The notes below the pieces were generated by a model, which saw nothing but the letters and a program-made list of their open reading frames with translations, made no database searches and was not told the origin of the DNA. A DNA stretch of 64,000 bases from Opisthorchis felineus (taxonomy: Eukaryota; Platyhelminthes; Trematoda; Opisthorchiida; Opisthorchiidae). The stretch is taken from NCBI GenBank assembly GCA_004794785.1, contig SJOL01002152.1, positions 64,785 through 128,784 on the forward strand, written 5' to 3'. A program made the translations under genes and the position numbers. Of the stretch, positions 56,258-64,000 are shown in pieces (within the stretch, counting starts at the first letter, position 1; every line of letters begins with the position of its first letter).

Positions 56258-58073
56258 CGGTTGTCACTTGTCTGGCAACACCAAGGAGTACAAGCGAGTG
56301 ACAGGTGTCCTTTCGTTTGATTCAAGAAGAATATATATGCATGGGGTAGTCTAAAGGTACTGTGCGAGGCTCACGCTAACATCGACGTGCAAGGAGTTGC
56401 CACTTTCGTCTTAGTTGGGATGCGCCACCCAAATTCCACTTCATCATCCATACTTAACACACACCTTCTTCCCTTTTGTTCCCCGAAGCGATCATACAGA
56501 TATGAATTATGAATTCCTTATTATTTCCTGAATACCAGCAGTCACAGCTAGCACCTGATGGCTGTTTTTGCCATGCACCATTCGTTTATTGGAGCTGACA
56601 GCGTTGACTCGGTGATTGGCGACCCATAATATTACCTTCCTGTTGAGTTGACGTAGTAGATTCAAGTTAAATTACGGTTCTTATCCATTATCTCGGAAGC
56701 TGTTGCCCAACCGCTTATAATTTTACTCCTGTGCCTGTTTACATTAACGTCCTCTTTGCACGACGAAAGCCCTATGATTGGATGCTCTTCCTGAGCTGAA
56801 AACTACCGCCATGTAATCTCACCATGTAATCGCCCGTTCCAACTAGTCCAACGGCTAGCCTCCCTGCTAGCTACCTCGGGCGGCTAGGTCCTTATCCTCC
56901 CAAGATTAAGCACCTACTCTGGCCCAGGTAGTACTCGGTTTCTAGGTCAGCCAACAAATTCTACCCTTTCCTGGGTTCATTTAGCTTGCCGTCATCCGCT
57001 TTTAGATTTTTTTCATTGGACACCTTTTTACTTGATGCCTCTTTGCACCCACCAGACGCTACTGCTCTCATCCTATTCCTTCCTCATTGCACCTCTTCCC
57101 GAGCTTCAACCTTCTGCTGGCATTGCGCAAATGCCCCGTGCAACCGCTATTCATTCAATCTGGCTGGTCCCCGGTGTACACGCACATGGTCCTCCAAATG
57201 AATGGAAATCATCCGTGACTCTGCATCGAGATGACCCCATCTGTGTCAATCCCCTCGTCTAACCCAGATCAAGCTGCCACGGAAAGGCGTATCCACTGTC
57301 CGATTGCGGCAACCTTGACGACCGTTACGGGGCTGTCCAAAAACCGAAGTATGTCAGTGCAATGATAGCATGGCACTGCCATACCCAGTCTGATGGCACT
57401 CCCGCAACTACTTTCTTCAGAATCTCGACCGCAGCCTCTCGCCCACTCGAGCCTGTAATCGCAACCACAAACAAATTTTTCACCTGGCCCCAACCGCCTC
57501 GTTCTAAACCGCCGAACCTATCGTTCGGATTTAACCAGCCTAGTTTGCTGCCGCAATTTCGGTTTGCCTCCTCCACAAGTTCAATTTCATTTATGGTGTT
57601 CATTTGGCCCTATGTGTTGACTCTATCTCCCCATCAAAACTATCTTTTACACTTGGCTTCCCTACAACGGTGACACCAGTGAATTTACTTGGTTTCAATT
57701 TGATCCATATTTTTGAGACAAAACTTGCCATTTGTCCCCACTTCGTATTCTCCTATCTCCATCTCCATTTTGCCTTTTGTGACCCTAGCCATTTACTCGA
57801 CCGCCCAAAGTCACTCATGGCCAGCAACGGTTTACATTTTCAGTTCAGGTCAGCCGGTTTCATCTTTGAACTAGTCGTGCCTCATGCCTATTGTCCTATT
57901 TTTTTCGATTTCCGCAACTGCGGTAACTTTTCACGTAATAAGCATGCCTCGTTTGTTGTAACTTCCTCTCCGTTGTGTTGTTGCCTACCGCGTTCAGGCT
58001 GTAACGACCCGATCATGCCTCGATTGGCATGCTCCCTACAAGTTAGGAAATAAACCTATTATTATTATTATAG
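56258..58073 (+). repeat. Inverted repeat, left arm
   Basis: From CCCGGTTGTCACTTGTCTGG to GGAAATAAACCTATTATTAT. The reverse complement recurs at 60291-61880 with high identity, including a 71-codon frame (56986-57201) that is reproduced on the minus strand at 61148-61363 with a single residue change. It belongs to the (TTA)n-tailed LINE-end family. Confidence 0.88.
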
Positions 58074-59035
58074 CAGCCTGACCCCGTTTTTCACCATAAA
58101 TTCCCGCATTACTAACGTTATATCGCACCCGGCGTCCAAAACACATACGTTGTTACCTTTCCTGCATGAGTGTCAAGCCTAACAGGATCAACTCCTAGGC
58201 GTGCTCAAAGTCGACTACATTGAGTTAAGGCACAAAATCCCTCCGTCCGTGAAGTTGCCCCTAATTCGTTTTTTGGTTTCGATGCCTGCATACAACAACC
58301 TGTGATGTCGCCCCCTACGACCCGACTGCACGCGGCGACCAATTGGCCTGCGATTTCTAGCCATGTGACAGTCTTCCAAGCAGACAAAGCATGCATTATA
58401 CTCCCATATGCACATCCCTCTAACAGGAACTTCCATGAATAGAAAGCGCTGGCGGCTGGAACCATAGGGAAAAGGTTTTTGGACCCCGTCAGCGTCCTTA
58501 TGTTGGCCAGGAAATCGTTAAGCCATCCCATCTAGGAGCTTAGACGGTAGAAGTTAACGACACAGGAGGACGTCTTACGCCCCCTTCTTGAGCCAGCTGC
58601 CCGAACTGTCTCCGTGCAACTCTGAAGCGTGTCCGAAAACTCTACCAAGTCACTAAACTATATATTCCGGCCCGTCATCGATATTTTACCTGCCACCTCA
58701 GCCCATTTTTGCCGCAATGGTGAGGAGAGACAACAAAAAATCCTATCGGATAGGACAAGCACGTGCAATTCTGAAACTTATCGCATCTGCGTTAGTGAAA
58801 TCTCACAGCTTTGCATTCTTACACTCAAGTCCGACGGAGACTTGTAAGTCCCGGTGGCCTGTCGTGTCAATCGGAACAGGCCATCAAGTGAGGGGCGAGC
58901 AATAATGTGAGGCTGAATAAAAAGATTGCATAAAAACTCCCGACCCATTTAGCATGCAACGTCCAACGAAAGCATCGCACATTCTCAGATGGCGGACTGT
59001 ATCTCCTTGACCACGGTGGACCAAATTGACGAGCC
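58074..59035. other. Spacer of the inverted repeat, unassigned part
   Basis: No recognised frame or repeat. It lies between the left arm and the RTE fragment. Confidence 0.45.
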
Positions 59036-60130
59036 TCTGACCGGCATCCCTAATCATTAACACCATCATCATTATCATCATCGTGGACAGCATGGCAACA
59101 ATTTTCAACACAGATGCTTTGCTGCCGTACAACTAGGATTTAGTTGAAATCCTTATTGGGGAGAAAAAATATAAGTAGGCAAGGCATGGACCTAGTGCAA
59201 CCACACTACAATGTATTCCGAGGTGCCTACGCCTCCAGACGCTCATTCAGGCGACCTGGATAGAAGATGACAAAACGAACGCCACTGACATCGAGTAGCA
59301 GACATATCTTACAGCGTCCCCAACCAGGTGCGGTGGAGATCACGCGGTCCCCATCCTGAGTAGCACCGACAGCACCCAAACGTTTTGTAATCTTATTCAT
59401 ACTCCTGTGCCAGCTCAAGGGTTGGCAACCTCTCTGATTCCGCCACCCTGGAGTGGGCGCAAAAAACAGGACTCCTTTTGGCAAACGATGGTCACTGGAT
59501 GGTTTGACCGGCGCAGCTTCTGGTGCTGAACACATTCTTCAATGGGAGTACCCGTGGTACAACCTAAAACTCACTTCCTAGTTGCCCCGGTGCGGATTCG
59601 CCGATACCAACACACATGAGCCGTGGTTCTAAGACAACGATTGTCAAACACCTGAAGACGTCCCAGTTCCGCAGCCCGGACAGGCCAATTCTCACAGCCA
59701 TACAATAAAAAGCCCGTACTATAGCCTGATAAACACGTCCTTTGGGATTAGGGGATACACAGCTTTGACGCCATAGGTGTCTCCAATTAGCGAACGCGAC
59801 CCTAGCTTTGCAGATTCGTGTGTTGACCTCATCTGTCACACTACAGCTAGAACTAATACAACTTCCAAGATACGTAAAACGCTCCACAACTTCCAGTGAC
59901 TCTCCCTGGATTGTAACTGGCGTGTTCAGTGACTGCCTGTCTAGGAGCCTGACCTTGCACTTTGTGGGTGCACGGTGCATACCAAAGGACGGGATGACTT
60001 TGGTCAGTTAATCCAAAAACGCCTGCGTCTTTTACTCCACCTTAAAGACGAGAACAATGTGATATGTATATGCAAGATTGATGGGCTTTACGTCAGAGGT
60101 TACTTGAACGCCGGAATTTTGCAGTTCCTC
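59036..60130 (-). mobile_element. RTE-like LINE 3' fragment
   Basis: On the minus strand: RT C-terminal frames with APTKCKVRLLDRQSLNTPVT, VVERFTYLGSCISSSCSVTD, VFYCMAVRIGLSGLRN-like sequence, then GCQPLSWHRSMNKITKRLGA, and the 3' end with a (GAT)n-like tail near 59040-59065. It is collinear with 30420-31158 plus 34834-34994. At 60130 it is cut by the tail of a (TTA)n repeat. Stops and a shift near 59700 break it. Confidence 0.88.
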
Positions 60131-60134
60131 TAGC

Positions 60135-60290
60135 GTACTAATAATAATAAGGTTTATTCCCAACTGGTGGGTAGCATACCGACAGGCATGATCATAATGT
60201 TACAGTCAGAATAAAAGCATGACTGAGGGGGTTGTGAGTATAGGGGATTGCGTGGAAAAGGATCAGCGTCGCAAGCAGTGGGCAGTATCC
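60135..60290 (-). repeat. (TTA)n-tailed LINE 3' end, short
   Basis: Starts ACTAATAATAATAAGGTTTA on the plus strand and continues 'ttcccaactggtgggtagca' and 'cataatgttacagtcagaat', as in 39511-39600. It joins directly onto the next family member. Confidence 0.8.
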
Positions 60291-61880
60291 GGGGTAATAA
60301 TAATAATAATAGGAGGTTTATTTCCCAACTTGTAGGGGCATGCCGACTGAGGCACGATCCGGCCATTACAACCTGAGCGCGGCAGGTAACAACACAACAG
60401 GCATGCTTATTACGTGGAAAGTCACCACAGTTGCGGGAACCAAAAAAACAGAGGACAGTGAGCATGAGGTACGACGGGTTCAAAGATGAAACCGGTTGAC
60501 CTGAACTAAAACTGAAAACCGTTGCTGGCTATGAGTGATCTTGGGCGGTCGAGTAAATGGCTAGGGTCACAAAGTGCAAAATGAAGATGGAGATTAAAGA
60601 ATTCGATCTAGTGACGAATGGTAAGTTTTGTCTCAAAAATATGGCTTAATTCGAAACTGAGTAGACTCAATGGTGTCATTGTTTTAGGGAGGACAGGTGT
60701 AAAGGATAGTTTTGATGGAGAGATAGTGGCAATGCATAGAGCCAATCGAACACCGTAAATGAAATTGAACTTGTGGAGGAGGCAAACCGAAATTGCGGCA
60801 GCAAACTAGGCTGGTTAAATCCGAACGATAGGTTCGGCGGTTTAGAACGAGGCGGTTAGGGCCAGGTGAAAAATTTGTTTGTGGTTGCGATTACAGGCTC
60901 GAGTGGGCGAGAGGCTGCGGTCGAGATTCTGAAGAAAGTAGTTGCGGGAGTGCCATCAGACTGGGTATGGCAGTGCCATGCTATCATTGCACTGACATAC
61001 TTCGGTTTTTGGACAGCCCCGTAACGGTCGTCAAGGTTGCCGCAATCGGACAGTGGATACGCCTTTCCGTGGCAGCTTGATCTGGGTTAGACGAGGGGAT
61101 TGACACAGATGGGGTCATCTCGATGCAGAGTCACGGATGATTTCCATTCATTTGGAGGACCATGTGCGTGTACACCGGGGACCAGCCAGATTGAATGAAT
61201 AGCGGTTGCACGGGGCATTTGTGCAATGCCAGCAGAAGGTTGAAGCTCGGGAAGAGGTGCAATGAGGAAGGAATAGGATGAGAGCAGTAGCGTCTGGTGG
61301 GTGCAAAGAGGCATCAAGTAAAAAGGTGTCCAATGAAAAAAATCTAAAAGCGGATGACGGCAAGCTAAATGAACCCAGGAAAGGGTAGAATTTGTTGGCT
61401 GACCTAGAAACCGAGTACTACCTGGGCCAGAGTAGGTGCTTAATCTTGGGAGGATAAGGACCTAGCCGCCCGAGGTAGCTAGCAGGGAGGCTAGCCGTTG
61501 GACTAGTTGGAACGGGCGATTACATAGCAGTAGGTTTTATCTCAGCATAAACAAAAAAATCCGTTGTGCAAAGGGGACGTCAATGTAAACAGGGACAGTA
61601 GACAAATAATAAGCGGCTGGGCAACAGCTTTCGGGATAATGGGTAAGAACCAAGGTCAAAAGGGAAGAACGCGTGTGTTGTGTCTGGATGAGGAAGTGGT
61701 CTTGTGGTGGTGCATCCCAACTTAGACGATGGTGGCAACTCCTTGCACGTCGATGTCAACCGTGTTCTTCGCATTGTGCCTTCATTCTACCCCATGCATA
61801 TATTTTTTTACCAAAATGAGAGGACTGCTGTCATTCGCTTGTATTTCTTGGTGTTGCCAGACATGTGACAACCGGGACAA
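60291..61880 (-). repeat. Inverted repeat, right arm
   Basis: The reverse complement of 56258-58073, from AATAATAATAATAGGAGGTT to GCCAGACATGTGACAACCGG. It is about 0.2 kb shorter, mostly near 61530-61720. Together with the left arm it flanks 2.2 kb. Confidence 0.88.
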
Positions 61881-61929
61881 GTCCAATCCAGCTACAGACA
61901 AACAACAACGGTGCTCTTTTATGATTTTC

Positions 61930-62060
61930 CCGAATTAAAGGCCAGGCTCAAAACCACCGGCAATGGGCGATGCACCAGTGCTACTGGAGGGGTGGCGAGT
62001 ATACGAACGCACCATGGTGCAACGTAACAGGGCGACCCTCCCTGCAGGGCGTACCCGTGC
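61930..62060 (-). repeat. Inverted copy of 54130-54265
   Basis: The sequence around 'caatgggcgatgcaccagtg' and 'gtatacgaacgcaccatggt' is the reverse complement of 'accatggtgcattcgtatgc ... catcgcccatcgccattggt'. It is therefore a fragment of the RT C-terminal LINE on the opposite strand. Confidence 0.65.
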
Positions 62061-62874
62061 ACCACACGAGGTTTTCATCCCTCGTGCATGCTACCAGATC
62101 TGCAGGTTGACAAGCCACCAAGCAGTCATAATTGCGGTTTGAGCATTAATAAATTACTCCAGTTACCAGATATTTTATCCGGTCGGGGGAGAAGCCAGGC
62201 CAATAAAACCACTCAGTCATTTCGAACAAGCAAACAGCCACTGGGAGAGGCAAGTCGCAGAGGCAAATGAAACGGCACCTACCTTTTGGGCCATGGGAGT
62301 AGAAAGATGTTCAGAGCCTGTGTACTACGGCTAAACGACGACGAAGCATTGGTGTGAACCGCCATGTCAAGTAGAGGCGCACCACAGTGTTATGTGTGTG
62401 TGTGAATGAGTGGGCTGTGGAACCAAACAAGTATTTCATTCAGACCCACTATTTGATGTGCGTGCACTGTGCGTGATCAGAGGGTGCGGAATGGTCCTGA
62501 ACAGTGAGGAAATAAGGCTTCGGTTTGGCTAAGGTTAGTTAAATCTAGTCAAACCCAAACACCAGACATTAGATAGAGCTGACAGAGTTATTCAGGGACG
62601 GGGCCAGGCTTGAAAGAACTAGGAATAAGTTGGCTGGGCATAGAAGCTTAAAGCCGGAGGTTAGAAAATACAACGAGGTCAGTGAAGACGGGCATGAAAA
62701 CAATTAGGATGGCAGACGCAAGACACTCTCCGCAACACAACTACGCTTCAGAGAGCAGGTGCATATGTAGTCCCAGGAGGTAAACGTCTGCATAAGAGAT
62801 AGATAATATGGTGATTTATGGACAAAAACACTTGGGAGGGTATTTGTCTCACTTATAGGTTAACGTTAAGGGGT
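62061..62874. other. Unassigned sequence
   Basis: Short frames only. It may be the 3' untranslated end of the LINE that follows on the minus strand. Confidence 0.4.
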
Positions 62875-64000
62875 TCATGCTGGTGAATGTACATGCTTGG
62901 ACCAAGTAGTAGGACAGTTGGAGTGAGAGCGCAAATTAGAAGGGCTTAGGGCCTGTTTCAAAGAACTGTCTAGTGTAAGCTGTTGCGCGAAAAGACGCTC
63001 GGCTCCCTCATTGGAAAGGTAAGAATAGAGAGTCCTTCGAAAGCCTGCATGAGATGATATAGTACGGATACGAGAGGGGAGCTTGTTCCATAGTTTGGAA
63101 TACCGGCAAAGGAAAAAGTTTTGTCTAAAGACAGTTCGGCAGGTTGACAATGGGAGCAAAAATCCAGAGTTGCGGATATTGTAGGGAGGGCAGGAAGAAA
63201 ATATATGACGGCTGTCAGCTATGTAAGCTCGTCGGTAGATTAGGCGATGCAGAAGGCCCAGGTTCAACCTAATGCGCCTCAGCCATAAAGAATCCAACCC
63301 AAGTGACAAACATCGAAGACGATACGGCAGCGTGGATGACGCCGGAAAGAAGGACTTAGTGAACGAGCGCCGCACATTTTCCACTGCAGTCCGGCATGCC
63401 TGCGAATACTGTGAGACGAATTAAGGGTTGGATTCAAGAATGGGTCTTACAAACTGCTTAAAGATGGCAATTAAACATGACTTATTGTGGAAGGATCGGC
63501 GGATAAAGGCGCACAGCTTGCGGGCTTTAGCCACTCTGTACCAAGCATGTTGGGAAAACTAAACGCGCAGGAATACCTAAGACCTAGGTCTCTCACTTCG
63601 GGAAGAGTAGGAATCGAGAGTCCATTAAGAATAAGCATCCCAGGAGCAATCTGGAATCGATGTGAGAGAGCTTGGCATTTTGGAACGGCGAAAGAAAGAC
63701 AGGAGTTAGAGGACCAGAGGGATAAAGAATTCAAATCAGACTGAATGTTAGCAAGAGTGCAAACAGAGTCACTGGCCTTACACGTGTAGGCTATCTTAAT
63801 ATCATCGGCGAACAGAAAAGGGGAACCATGGGTGATCGAATCAGTGATATTATTAATGTATAGTAAGAAAAGTAGGGGGCCAAGCACGCTACCGTGAATA
63901 ACTCCACTGGTGATGGGAAGAGGTGATGAGGAGAGATCCCCGATCTTGGTGACCTGGGTTCTCCCAGTGAGATAAGAAGTGAACCATCCCAGTAGCGGGC
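62875..64000 (-). mobile_element. CR1-like LINE reverse transcriptase, running off the right edge
   Basis: From the window edge on the minus strand: WFTSYLTGRTQVTKIGD, ITSGVIHGSVLGPLLFLLYI (motif B, with His for Pro/Gln), FLFADDIKIAYTCKASDS (motif C, FADD intact) and PEVRDLGL, then after a shift and a TAA near 63424 the frame 62875-63384 with SLGLDSLWLRRIRLNLGLLH, RNSGFLLPLSTCRTVFRQN and YSKLWNKLPSRIRT. It stops before a plausible 3' region. The 5' part lies beyond the window. Confidence 0.88.

Overview
This is a eukaryotic nuclear window, almost certainly from a parasitic flatworm (a digenean fluke or a diphyllobothriidean-type tapeworm). The evidence is one widely spaced, intron-rich conserved gene embedded in decayed RTE-like and CR1-like LINEs, a CsRn1-type Ty3/gypsy LTR element, tRNA-derived SINEs and a MULE-type transposase. 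I cannot name the species from sequence alone.

Positions 1-24.7 kb: the one host gene I can support is a minus-strand MOCS3/Uba4 homologue (ThiF/E1-like adenylyltransferase plus rhodanese domain), which starts sulfur transfer for molybdopterin synthesis and tRNA thiolation. Ten exons (24676-24601, 18040-17948, 16041-15921, 9790-9507, 4929-4867, 4244-4057, 3780-3733, 3579-3483, 2863-2774, 1290-1046) join in matching phase into 434 codons plus a TAA stop. All key cysteines and the nucleotide-binding glycines are present. The 5' exon with the start codon is not identified, and about 16-22 residues may be missing between exons 3 and 4. Introns range from 153 bp to 6.56 kb. The large ones hold an RTE copy (about 5720-8065), a second RTE endonuclease fragment (about 11330-12445), another LINE fragment (12690-13814), a paired unclassified repeat (13820-14800 and 21480-22510) and SINEs.

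Positions 24.7-35.5 kb: after apparently featureless DNA and a SINE with perfect 12-bp target-site duplications, the longest RTE-like LINE (about 27980-31230, endonuclease and reverse transcriptase) is split by a 3.6-kb CsRn1-type gypsy element (31231-34833) with 152-167-bp LTRs. The LINE's 3' end resumes at 34834 and ends in a (GAT)n-like tail near 34994. The C-terminal tail of a second gypsy element follows.

Positions 35.5-42.5 kb: a minus-strand CR1-like LINE piece, an unassigned stretch, an RTE fragment interrupted by a (TTA)n-tailed repeat, and a degenerate tandem array of about 1.1 kb (41370-42450).

Positions 42.5-64 kb: about 4.5 kb unassigned, then overlapping LINE debris: CR1-like endonuclease and RT pieces (47950-50382), two tandem MULE-type remnants (50600-52700), a tRNA-like SINE head, LINE pieces facing each other (53.0-54.3 kb), a large inverted repeat (56258-58073 against 60291-61880) enclosing an RTE fragment, and a CR1-like RT running off the right edge. 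No element looks intact. All show stops, frameshifts or deletions, so the window is mostly a mobile-element graveyard around one conserved housekeeping gene.
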